DNA of 64,000 nt from the NCBI RefSeq assembly GCF_010669285.1, contig NZ_CP048711.1, positions 496,001 through 560,000 on the forward strand, written 5' to 3'. A program made the translations under genes and the position numbers. Shown here piece after piece: positions 34,714 to 43,476 of this stretch; within the stretch, counting starts at the first letter, position 1, and the number at the start of each line of letters is the position of its first letter. The notes under the pieces were generated by a model. That model searched no databases, was not told the DNA's origin, and worked only from the letters and a program-made list of their open reading frames with translations. Origin of the DNA: Kineobactrum salinum (GTDB taxonomy: Bacteria > Pseudomonadota > Gammaproteobacteria > Pseudomonadales > Halieaceae).

Positions 34714-36000
34714 TTACCTCCTCAGTACGGGGCAAGCAGTGTGGGCAGATCCGTCACTAGGGTTTTGCGGGGCAAGGTGGCCGGAGAAAGCTCTTTTCAG
34801 GATGGATTGACGAAGGGCTTCAGATTTGGCCAAGTTATTTTCAATTTCGTTTTCAACCCTAGTAATATATTCAAGTTTTTCTCGTATAGATTCAACCAGC
34901 AAGCGCTGCTGGTCAGGACTACCGGCTATCGGAACAACAATAGTTTTTACTTTTCCATGATTTAAGCTAATTCCACTATCGGAAATACCAGATTTTCTTT
35001 TGTCCAGCTCTGCCACCACTGACGGAGAATTAAGCACTAACTCCAAATATTCGGGACGGACGATCTCTTCGTTGCATCGGAAGCGATACACCGTATCGCA
35101 TAGCATTGATCTTTCACGGGTTTCTCTCACGAGGCAAACCACACCGGTTCTATTTCTCGGCCCTTTCCGGGTCATCAGAAAGTCGCCCACATTAATCTCA
35201 ATATCTGGACGTGGCTCGAATTGCTCTGGCAGTGGCTTGCATTCTTCCGACATATACTTCATTGGTTGCAAGGCAGTTGTCTTAATTATCGCCCACTCGC
35301 CCTCATTTGGTGTCCTGTTTAGCTCGCACTTTGGACTCCAGCCCTGTGAGATTTTTCCTATAAGATCCGATAGAGCGACTTGTTTTGCATCCCATGATTT
35401 GAATTTATTGAAAGCACTGTCAAGGACGGCCTGGCGGTAAACCTTGAGTTGTTCACGGGCGGTTTTTAGGGATTCGATGCCTTTGTCAAGTTCGGAAAAT
35501 AGTGTTTCGATTTTGGCGACAATGCGATTTTGCTCTTCGAGAGGTGGCAACGCCACCGGAATTTCCTTAACATCATTTATTCGTATCCCGAGCACAGTTG
35601 TACCACTGGAGCGCTTTATAAACTCTCGCTCATTTGCCAGAAACATATAGTAAGCCCAAGCCAAATCCACGCACTCCTTCGGCTTTGCAATCTTGCAGTC
35701 TTGATTGACAGCCACGGGAATTTTTACTATTGCAGCCTTACCTGGCTCAATGCGCGTCAAGAGCACTAAATCTCCTGGCTTTGCGAGATTTGCAGCACTT
35801 TCTTTCAACCCTTTTTCAGTAATCCGGTCGATTGTGCTATTCAGATATTGATTCTTTATATCTTTCACCGATGCCCAAGGAATATCTCCGCTCCAGTAAG
35901 CCGGATTCTTTTTGTCGGGTGTACCACCGCCTTTAAAATCGAACAGATCACCAAGTCGTTGTATAGACCAGCCGGAAGGCAACGTTCCATTCTCCATCAC
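34714..36000 (-). CDS. hsdS: Type I restriction system specificity subunit HsdS
   Basis: DNA-recognition subunit, 428 residues, with two target-recognition domains. TRD1 runs about residues 8-155 (LPSGWSIQRLGDLFDFKGGG ... IRINDVKEIPVALPPLEEQ). The central conserved helix is IVAKIETLFSELDKGIESLK. TRD2 runs about 205-365 (WDAKQVALSDLIGKISQGWS ... GKVKTIVVPIAGSPDQQ), followed by the distal conserved helix LRQSILKRAFSGHL. The start overlaps the hsdR stop (ATGA) and trlF follows after 1 nt. It is AT-rich like trlF. The recognition sequence cannot be predicted by eye. Confidence 0.95.
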   Translation of the reverse strand: MMENGTLPSGWSIQRLGDLFDFKGGGTPDKKNPAYWSGDIPWASVKDIKNQYLNSTIDRITEKGLKESAANLAKPGDLVLLTRIEPGKAAIVKIPVAVNQDCKIAKPKECVDLAWAYYMFLANEREFIKRSSGTTVLGIRINDVKEIPVALPPLEEQNRIVAKIETLFSELDKGIESLKTAREQLKVYRQAVLDSAFNKFKSWDAKQVALSDLIGKISQGWSPKCELNRTPNEGEWAIIKTTALQPMKYMSEECKPLPEQFEPRPDIEINVGDFLMTRKGPRNRTGVVCLVRETRERSMLCDTVYRFRCNEEIVRPEYLELVLNSPSVVAELDKRKSGISDSGISLNHGKVKTIVVPIAGSPDQQRLLVESIREKLEYITRVENEIENNLAKSEALRQSILKRAFSGHLAPQNPSDGSAHTACPVLRR

Positions 36001-38773
36001 GCCACCAATTCCCGATTCAACTCCTCAATCACCTCATCCATCCGATCACCAAACAATTGATACATTTTCCCCATACCACCCTTTGCATCAAAAGGTGCCA
36101 TTTCCAGATCGTCTCCCTCCATATGGAAGGAGCTGATAACGTGATCGCGAATCATCTGTAGCCAAGCCATTTGTGCCTCATTGAATTTCTCGCCAGCGCC
36201 ACTGTGATGTTGCAAAATCCAGCGTTGGAAATTGCGGCGCACAGTGTTGTTGTAGGTTGACAGGGTGCTGTCCAGCCCGACTACGCGGCGGATTAGTGCC
36301 ACCAGTGCGGTCAGGTCGCTGATGGGGTTTTCGCCCTGATAGTCTTCCAGGTGAGCGTAGGCTTGCCATACGCGCTGGGGGCCAGCTTGGGGCGGTCTCG
36401 TCGCAGTTGGTCGAGCAGGGTTTTGATCATGTTGTAACTAACCTCGGCGCGACGGGCCGGGGTTTGGAAGTAGATGGTGAGCGCATCTATGTCGTTTTGG
36501 TGTTCGCGCAGGTATTCGGCAAACTCCTGGGTCAGCACCTTGGCGTTTTCGGTGGTGTCGCCGTCCCACTCGGCGCGAGTGACGCTGTCCAGGTCATCGT
36601 GGACGATGGTTTGCTCCTTGTCGCGGCGGATGTTGTCGATCAGCTCCACCAGTTCGCCGGTGAACACGCTGGCGGCCTGACCTACCAATTGGTCGCGGGC
36701 CTGATCGCGGGCGCTGTCGCCGGGGTCGGTGCCTTCCGGTTGCTGGGCGATTTGCAGGGCTCTTTGTTCGACGGTATCCGGGTTTATGGCGTTGAGCAAT
36801 TCACCCACAATCAGCAATAGCGGTTTACCACCGGCCTTTTCGCTGATGCGGGCGCGGTCTTTGTCATCTAGCTGTCTATCCAGCCGGGCCAGGCGGCCCG
36901 CCAGTGAGCTTACGCTGTCTTCATCCCGGGCGGCGCCCATCATAACGCCCATGGCCAGCTCCTTAAGGGAGACGCCAGGTCTGGTAATCAGCGGCTGGCT
37001 GGCAGTTTTCAGGGATCTCGTCACCCCTATCGCATCCACAATCACGTAGTGGGTTTTAGCGCTGGTGGCAGAGGGGGTGACCTTTTTCAGGCTGTCTTCA
37101 TCCAGGGTGCGGGTACCCCTGCCCTTCATCTGCTCGAAGTAGTTGCGGCTTTTTACATCGCGCATAAACAACAGGCATTCCAGCGGTTTAACATCGGTGC
37201 CGGTGGCAATCATATCCACGGTGACGGCTATGCGCGGATAGTAGTCGTTGCGGAACTGGGCGAGGACGGATTTCGGGTCTTCGTCAATTTTGTAGGTGAT
37301 CTTCTTGCAGAACTGGTTGCCTTCGCCAAATTCCTCGCGCACGGTGTTGATGATGTCGTCGGCGTGGCTGTCGGTCTTGGCAAAGATCAGGGTTTTGGGT
37401 ACCTCTTTCCGGCCGGGGAATATGTGCGGCAGCTTTTCCTTGAAGGTACGGATCACAGTGCGTATCTGGTCCGGATTGACGATATCCCGGTCGAGCTGCT
37501 TGGCGGTGTAGGTTTCGTCTTCGTCCTGAATTTCCCAGCGTTTTCTGCGGGTGAGGCGTTCGCGCTTTTCGATTTGCTGCTTGGCCGTCAGGGTGCCGCC
37601 CTGTCGGGTTCTTTCGGTTTCGATGACGTAGATTTCGTTGCCTACGTTAACGCCATCGGCTACGGCTTTTTCGTGGTCGTATTCGCTGACCACGTTCGTT
37701 TTGAAAAAGCCGTAAGTGCGATTATCCGGGGTGGCGGTCAACCCGATCAGGTAGGCATCGAAGTATTCGATCACCTGCCGCCAAAGATTGTAGATGGAGC
37801 GGTGGCATTCGTCGATGACGATAAAATCGAAAAACTCCGGTGGAATCTTGCTGTTGTACACCACCGGTAGCAGCTCTCTTCGCAGCGGGACATGTTCGGC
37901 GGGGTTATCTTCTTCGGTGGCCTCGTCCAGCTCTTCGCCCTTGAGCAGGGAGTACATGCGCTGAATGGTGCTGATGCAGACCTGAGTGTCGGTGGCCACA
38001 AAGGAGGATTTGAGCCGCTGGGCGGTATATAGCTCGGTGAACTTGCGGTTGTCGTCATTGGGCAGGAAGGCCATGAATTCCTGCTCCGCCTGTTCGCCGA
38101 GGTTTTTGGTGTCCACCAGGAACAGAATGCGCTTGGCGCCTGCGTGTTTCAGCAGCCGGTAAGTGGCGGTGATGGCGGTAAAGGTTTTGCCGGAACCGGT
38201 GGCCATTTGCACCAGGGCGCGGGGTTTGTCCTGCTTGAAGGAATCTTCCAGGTTGGTGATGGCAGTTATCTGGCAATCCCGCAGGCCATCAGTAATCAGC
38301 GGCGGCATCTGTTGCAGGCGGGCGCGCAGGGTAGTTGAGTTGTCCAGCCATTCCTCTCCCCATTTGGCGAGGGCTTCCGGCCGGTGGAAGTTGAAAATTT
38401 CGCGGGAGCGGGGCGCAGGGTCGCGACCATCGGTAAAGCGGGTGATGACGCCGGTACTTTCATAGACAAAACGCAGGGGCGCTTTGTTGTTGACCCATTT
38501 CAGGGAGGCCCTGGCGTAGCCCTGTGACTGCTCCTCCGCAGTAGTGATCCTGTGGCCCCAGTCGTCGGGCTTGGCCTCGATCACCCCGACAGCCCGCTGG
38601 TCGACAAACAGTACATAGTCGGCAGGGCCGACATCGGTTTGGTACTCGCGCACCGCGATACCGCGCCCGGCGTTGAAATCGATGCCCGTGGTGCCCTGTA
38701 CGGCCCAGCCGGCTGCAGTCAACTGGCGGTCGATATGGTCGCGGGCTCGCTGCTCCGGATTTTGATTGACCAT
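35997..38773 (-). CDS. hsdR: Type I restriction endonuclease subunit HsdR (frameshifted as assembled)
   Basis: Motor and nuclease subunit, about 925 residues when repaired. The N-terminal PD-(D/E)XK nuclease has Asp52 in TDVGPADYVLF and VIEAK with Glu66/Lys68. The SF2 helicase follows with Walker A MATGSGKTFTAI (near 190), the DEAD-box variant VIDECHRSIYNLW (near 320), LIGLTATPDNR and QMKGRGTRTLDED. The C-terminal helical domain (REHQNDIDALTIYFQ, EKFNEAQMAWLQMIRDHV) binds the methylase core. The frame breaks at the G run 36377-36381; one extra base restores LAPQRVWQAYAHLEDYQG and a length divisible by three. If the break were real, the last 125 or so residues would be lost and restriction would probably be crippled. 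Confidence 0.93.
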
Positions 38774-39211
38774 GTAGTTATCTACCCATTCCCTAGGTGG
38801 CCCTGGCTAGCGGACTCGGACTACCAATCCAAACAGACTGATGGCGACAAACTGTGGAAGGGCTATAGTCGCACGGTCTGCCCTACCCTCCAAGCCGCAG
38901 CAGGCTTTTCTATCGCGTTTGACGGTGGGCAAGGCCGGCCGGTCCTGCTCCGAGCATTTTCTACCTCAGTAAAATCTACAGAATCACCGGTAAATTTGGC
39001 CGGTCGCAACGGACGCGTGCTATTGACCTGAAGCCAGCAGTGCCCAGTTCCGCCCTGGGTATTGTCTCCCAATTGTTTGATTTTTCTGCAGTCTTCCCAT
39101 TGCCACAGCCTGCCAGCCCCTCTTCCGGCCCTATTGACTGGCGTGATCTTTGCTGCAACACAGAGACGATGCCTGCGAATGCCCTGCAGGCAGCATGTGA
39201 AGGAGACGACC
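38774..39211. other. Intergenic region between divergent hsdR and copper-binding protein gene
   Basis: 438 nt with no convincing gene on either strand; small open frames here lack coding character and start signals. It must hold the promoters of the hsdR operon (leftward) and of the Cys-rich protein (rightward). A strong AAGGAG precedes the latter. I could not pick confident -35/-10 pairs, and I see no integrase, tRNA or attachment site that would explain how the restriction locus entered. Confidence 0.5.
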
Positions 39212-39541
39212 ATGACTAGTGAAAAGTACAGCACCTGCATCGACGCCTGCAACGCTTGCGCGGACGCCTGTGACCACTGTTCGGTGGCATGCCTGGGGGA
39301 ACCCGGTGTGGCCAACCTGGGCCGGTGCATTCGCCTGGATATGGATTGCGCGGCCCTGTGCCGGCTGGCGGCCGGGTTCATGTCCAGGGACAGCGAACAC
39401 GCAAGCTCGATTTGTCGAGCCTGCGCCGAACTGTGTGACGCTTGTGCGCAAGAGTGCGAAAAACACGATCACGATCATTGCAGGCAATGCGCCCAGGCAT
39501 GTCGCGACTGCGCCGCAGCCTGCCGCGATATGGCGGCCTGA
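39212..39541 (+). CDS. Four-helix-bundle copper-binding protein (DUF326/Csp-like)
   Basis: 109 residues with 19 cysteines, spaced CX3C and CX2C along helices (CIDACNACADACDHCSVAC; ICRACAELCDACAQECEK; CRQCAQACRDCAAACRD). This is the pattern of copper storage (Csp-type) four-helix bundles that line their core with Cys and bind many Cu(I) ions. There is no signal peptide, so it is cytosolic (Csp3-like). The ATG at 39212 has AAGGAG at a good distance. It sits next to metal-efflux genes, which supports a metal-buffering role. Confidence 0.88.
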   Translation: MTSEKYSTCIDACNACADACDHCSVACLGEPGVANLGRCIRLDMDCAALCRLAAGFMSRDSEHASSICRACAELCDACAQECEKHDHDHCRQCAQACRDCAAACRDMAA

Positions 39542-39600
39542 CCCCGTCTCGGCCGTTAGCCGATGTCTTGCAAAAACCTGGCGCCAACGCCGCCGCGATG

Positions 39601-40443
39601 ATGCCCTGTCCGCAGACTGATATAGCGGCATTGGGCGGAGCGCCCGGCAATGCCGCCGAACCCCAGAACACCGTTCCACAGTGTGGGAACGTCCCGCACA
39701 TTGCAGCGGTTGCTGGAGGATACAATTCGGCGCGTGGCAGGGACCAGTTCCTCCTGATCTTCACCCTATTCGTTGCTGTCCTGTTGGCGGGCTGTAGCGA
39801 CTACCCCAGAGACGTTCAGCAGACACTCGACAGCATCGGCCAGGAGGAATTACTGCAGGTCGGCGTGATCGAGAACCCGCCGTGGGTCATTCGCGGGGAA
39901 TCCGGCCCCGAAGGCCTGGAGCCGGAAATCGTGCGCAAGCTGGCCCACGCACTCAATGCCGAGGTGCGCTGGCACTGGGGCGCTACCGCGGAAGTGATGC
40001 AGGCACTTGAACAGTATCAGGTTGCGCTGGTAATCGGGGGCCTGACTACTGGCCCGCACCTGCCGAAGACCGTCGCGGCCACCAAACCCTATTTCACTAC
40101 ACGCTATACCGTGGGCTTCCCGGCGTCCCGGGAACCGCCGGCGAGCCTGGAGGGAGAGGAGGTCGCGGTTCGCACTCTCAGCCCCGCCCACAAGCCTCTG
40201 CAAGATCAGAATGCAGTACCCCTGTCGATGGAGCACCCGGAAAGATCCGGGCTGCCACTGGCGGGCCCCGACTTCAAACTGCTGGCCCTGGGGTACAGAC
40301 CGGGGGACTGGCAATTGCTGACGCAAAAACAGGTTATGGCCGTCGCCAAGGGTGAAAATGCCTGGATGGGCACACTACAACGCCACCTGAATGGGCTCAC
40401 GGGACTGGATCAGCGACTGCGTCAACTTGAGGATGCACCATGA
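39601..40443 (+). CDS. Solute-binding (SBP_bac_3-like) lipoprotein
   Basis: About 280 residues as drawn. A lipoprotein signal (FLLIFTLFVAVLLAGCSDY) is preceded by about 45 unusual residues, so the start is doubtful. The mature part looks like a family 3 periplasmic binding protein: LLQVGVIENPPWVIRG, GLEPEIVRKLAHALNAEVRW, QYQVALVIGGLTTGP, KPYFTTRYTVGFPA. No ABC permease or ATPase is nearby. The stop overlaps the CDF start (ATGA), so the two are made together. A perfect 6-bp inverted repeat CGTTCC-N8-GGAACG (39672-39691) lies inside the doubtful 5' part. If one G is missing from 39739-39741, a GTG at 39734 would give a normal lipoprotein start; this is inference from the error pattern elsewhere. 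Confidence 0.65.
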   Translation: MPCPQTDIAALGGAPGNAAEPQNTVPQCGNVPHIAAVAGGYNSARGRDQFLLIFTLFVAVLLAGCSDYPRDVQQTLDSIGQEELLQVGVIENPPWVIRGESGPEGLEPEIVRKLAHALNAEVRWHWGATAEVMQALEQYQVALVIGGLTTGPHLPKTVAATKPYFTTRYTVGFPASREPPASLEGEEVAVRTLSPAHKPLQDQNAVPLSMEHPERSGLPLAGPDFKLLALGYRPGDWQLLTQKQVMAVAKGENAWMGTLQRHLNGLTGLDQRLRQLEDAP

Positions 40444-41417
40444 TCACCAGGGCACCTCACAGTCTGCCTCCCGGCAAGGAGGCCGACCTGCACAAACTGG
40501 TGCAACTCACCTGGATCAACCTCGCATTCCGGGTATCGATAGTGATAGTCCTGTTCCTGGTGATGGGCAGCAGCCAGGCCATGCGCGCGGCCTGGCTGGA
40601 GGATATTCTTACGCTGCTGCCCCCTGTCGCCTTCCTGGTATCGATGCACTACCGGGATCGTGGGCCAGGCGCGGATTACCCCTACGGACACCAGCGGGTG
40701 ACAATCGTCGCCTTTCTTTGTTCGTCGGTGGTATTGACCCTGCTCGGCGTATTCCTGATCATCGATTCTTCCATTCATCTGCTCAAGGCAGAACACACGA
40801 CCATCGGTGCGATCGAACTGTTTGGCCATACTGTCTGGATGGGCTGGCTGATGGTAGCAGGCCTGATGTACAGCGTAATTCCGCCGCTGATCATTGGCCG
40901 CATACAGGAAAAATGGGCAGAGAGGGTCCACGAGAAAACCGTCCACGTGGATGCCAAGGTGAGCAAGGCGGATTGGATGACAGGCCTCGCGGGCGTGGTT
41001 GGCGTGCTGGGCGTGGGTATGGGGCTGTGGTGGATGGATGCCGCCGCCGCTCTGGTGATCGGCCTCGATGTGGCACGGGACGGCTTCAAAAACCTGGCAG
41101 AAGCGACCGGCGACGTGCTGGACCGCCGCCCCAAATCGATGGTGACCGGCAAGGCTTCAGGAATGGAGGAAAAACTTGAAGCCGAGCTGGCAAAGCTCCC
41201 CTGGGTAAAGCGCGCTGGCGTGCGCCTGCGTGAGGAAGGGCACGTGCTGTGTGGTGAAGCTTTTGTAGTGCCTCATTCCGAGGCCAACCTTACCCGGCAC
41301 TTGTGGGAAGCCGGCCAGCTTCTGCAGGAAAAGGATTGGCGAGTACTGGAAGTAGTAGTCACCAGTGTCGATTCGCTTGAGGAAGGTGGGCGTAAATACT
41401 ATGGGCATAGTCCGTAG
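40440..41417 (+). CDS. Cation diffusion facilitator (CDF) family transporter
   Basis: Inner-membrane divalent-cation/proton antiporter, 325 residues. It has about six helices (RVSIVIVLFLVMGSSQAM, LCSSVVLTLLGVFLIIDSSI, MVAGLMYSVIPPLIIGRI), the typical YPYGHQRVT segment after helix 2, the metal-site region HVDAKVSKADWMTGLAG before helix 5, and a C-terminal cytosolic domain (LAKLPWVKRAGVRLREEGHV). The helix 2 metal site (WLEDILTLLPP) deviates from the usual HXXXD/DXXXD pattern, so the metal is uncertain. It is translationally coupled to the upstream binding lipoprotein. Confidence 0.85.
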   Translation: MITRAPHSLPPGKEADLHKLVQLTWINLAFRVSIVIVLFLVMGSSQAMRAAWLEDILTLLPPVAFLVSMHYRDRGPGADYPYGHQRVTIVAFLCSSVVLTLLGVFLIIDSSIHLLKAEHTTIGAIELFGHTVWMGWLMVAGLMYSVIPPLIIGRIQEKWAERVHEKTVHVDAKVSKADWMTGLAGVVGVLGVGMGLWWMDAAAALVIGLDVARDGFKNLAEATGDVLDRRPKSMVTGKASGMEEKLEAELAKLPWVKRAGVRLREEGHVLCGEAFVVPHSEANLTRHLWEAGQLLQEKDWRVLEVVVTSVDSLEEGGRKYYGHSP

Positions 41418-41504
41418 AAGCCTTTCCGCACCCTGAGCAAAGTCGGGGAAAACCGGCGTGAGCCGCGGAACAACAAGGGGGACGGACGTCAACCGCGCTT
41501 CCGA

Positions 41505-42620
41505 TCAACTGTGCTTCTGATCAACACCCGGTTTGGAAGCTGTTTCAGCAACGGGAAACCAGTGACTGGTCCTGTTGGCAACGGCTACCAGGGACAGCAT
41601 CACCGGCACTTCAACCAGCACGCCGACCACGGTAACCAGCGCCGCGCCGGAATTGAGCCCGAACAGGCCGATGGCCACGGCTACCGCCAGTTCGAAGAAG
41701 TTGGAGGTGCCGATCAGCGCGCAGGGAGCGGCTATATTGAATGGGACACGCCACAGACAGGCGGCAGCATAGGCGATGGCGAAGATGCCGTAGGACTGAA
41801 TCAACAGCGGTATGGCAATCAGCGCGATCAGTAGCGGCTGATCCAGAATGATCTGCCCCTGAAACCCGAACAACAACACCACCGTGGCCAGCAGGCCGAG
41901 CACTGAGAGCGGTTTTATTCGCGAGACAAAACGCGACACTTCAGCTTCCCCCTGCAGGCCGGGGCCGGCCTTGCGGGTCAACCGCATTCGCGTCAGGACG
42001 CCTGCCGCCAACGGCACAACCACATAGAGCACAACCGACAGCAGCAGGGTTTCCCACGGTACGCTGATGTCGGTCACACCCAATAGCAGCGCTACGATGG
42101 GGGCGAACGCAAAGATCATGATGACATCGTTGAGGGAGACCTGAACCAGGGTGTAGGTAGCGTCTCCCCGAACCAGCTGCGACCAGACAAAGACCATTGC
42201 GGTACAGGGAGCGGCGCCCAACAGGATCATGCCGGCGATGTACTGACCGGCATTGGCTGGATCGATCAGACCGGCGAACACAAACTCAAAGAACAACACC
42301 CCCAGTGCCGCCATGGTAAATGGCTTGATCAGCCAATTGACCACGAGGGTGATCACAAGGCCCTTGGGGCGTTCGTGAATATGCTTGAGGCTGGTGAAAT
42401 CCACCGACACCATCATCGGATACACCATGAACCAGATCAGTACCGCCACGACAAAATTGACCGAGCCGTACTCGAACCCGGCCAAGAGCTGGAACACACC
42501 CGGGAACAGATTGGCCAGGGCAAGGCCGGCGACAATACACAGGAATACCCACAGCGACAGGTAGCGCTCAAAGCGGCTGAGCGGGGACGCTGCGATTTGT
42601 GCTGTTGGGGTATCAGCCAT
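41505..42620 (-). CDS. ACR3-family arsenite efflux transporter
   Basis: Ten-helix arsenite carrier of the ACR3 (BASS superfamily) type, 371 residues. The diagnostic segment [20 protein letters not shown] holds the conserved transport Cys, and [17 protein letters not shown] is also typical. The ATG at 42620 is preferred over an earlier in-frame start because AGGTGG lies just upstream. It lies 40 nt after a Crp-family regulator gene, same strand. No arsR or arsC is seen, so control is probably not by the usual ArsR route. Confidence 0.9.
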   Translation of the reverse strand: MADTPTAQIAASPLSRFERYLSLWVFLCIVAGLALANLFPGVFQLLAGFEYGSVNFVVAVLIWFMVYPMMVSVDFTSLKHIHERPKGLVITLVVNWLIKPFTMAALGVLFFEFVFAGLIDPANAGQYIAGMILLGAAPCTAMVFVWSQLVRGDATYTLVQVSLNDVIMIFAFAPIVALLLGVTDISVPWETLLLSVVLYVVVPLAAGVLTRMRLTRKAGPGLQGEAEVSRFVSRIKPLSVLGLLATVVLLFGFQGQIILDQPLLIALIAIPLLIQSYGIFAIAYAAACLWRVPFNIAAPCALIGTSNFFELAVAVAIGLFGLNSGAALVTVVGVLVEVPVMLSLVAVANRTSHWFPVAETASKPGVDQKHS

Positions 42621-42660
42621 ATCCACCTGCTTCCATTTTGATAGGGGAAAATTCAGCCCG

Positions 42661-43428
42661 CTATAGCGAGTTGGCCGTTCGCCCAAGGGGGCTCAGCAAG
42701 CGATCCGTCTCCCGCTTTACCACCGCATAACATTCGCAGCTCAGCCGTTCGAGCTGGGGACGGTCCAGCACGATGATATGGCCGCGGCGGTATTCGATAA
42801 CACCGAGTTTCTGCAGCTTCCCCGCCGCATCCGTCACCCCTTCGCGGCGCACGCCGAGCATATTGGCGATGAGCTCCTGCGTCATGATCAGATGATTCGA
42901 GGGCAAGCGATCCAGGGATAGCAACAACCAACGGCACAACTGCTGATCAATGCTGTGGTGACGATTGCACACCGCAGTCTGCGCCATCTGGGTAATCAGC
43001 GCCTGGGTGTAACGCAGTACCAATGCCATCAGCTCGCCATGGCGATTAAACTCATCGACAAGGCGTTGCCCCAGCAGCCGATAACCAGTACCGCCGCTCT
43101 GGACAAGCGCACGACTGGAGGTACTTTCGCCGCCCATGAACAGCGAGACACCCACCAGACCCTCGTTGCCCACCACGGAGATTTCCGCCGATGCGCCACT
43201 TTCCATCACGTAGAGCAGTGACACGATACTGTCAATGGGAAAATACACATGACGCATCTTATCGCCGGATTCGTAGAGCACCTTGCCCAGGGGCATCGGT
43301 GTTTCCTCAAGACAGGGAAAGAGCCGTTGCTGGACCCCCGCCGGCAAGGCAGCAAGGAGATGGTTTTGCGTGGGTTGCAGGGCCGGGAGCACTGTCGAAG
43401 GCTTCCTTCTGAATTTGGTAAGCGCCAT
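42661..43428 (-). CDS. Crp/Fnr-family transcriptional regulator
   Basis: 255 residues with a cyclic-nucleotide-type beta-roll ([40 protein letters not shown]) and a C-terminal helix-turn-helix ([39 protein letters not shown]). The Fe-S cysteine cluster of Fnr is absent, so the signal is not oxygen sensing by that route. It lies between the RND permease gene (48 nt) and ACR3 (40 nt), all in the same direction, and may control this efflux operon. Confidence 0.88.
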   Translation of the reverse strand: MALTKFRRKPSTVLPALQPTQNHLLAALPAGVQQRLFPCLEETPMPLGKVLYESGDKMRHVYFPIDSIVSLLYVMESGASAEISVVGNEGLVGVSLFMGGESTSSRALVQSGGTGYRLLGQRLVDEFNRHGELMALVLRYTQALITQMAQTAVCNRHHSIDQQLCRWLLLSLDRLPSNHLIMTQELIANMLGVRREGVTDAAGKLQKLGVIEYRRGHIIVLDRPQLERLSCECYAVVKRETDRLLSPLGRTANSL

Positions 43429-43476
43429 TGTAAGTCATTATCCAGGGCCAATGTGCGAATACCCACATAGCGTCCG

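Noticed and set aside
36377-36381. Phase-variable homopolymer in hsdR
   Set aside because: A run of five G is too short for efficient slippage, and similar breaks occur in housekeeping genes.
38774-39211. Integrase or tRNA attachment site flanking the restriction locus
   Set aside because: No integrase, tRNA-like cloverleaf or long direct repeat could be seen.
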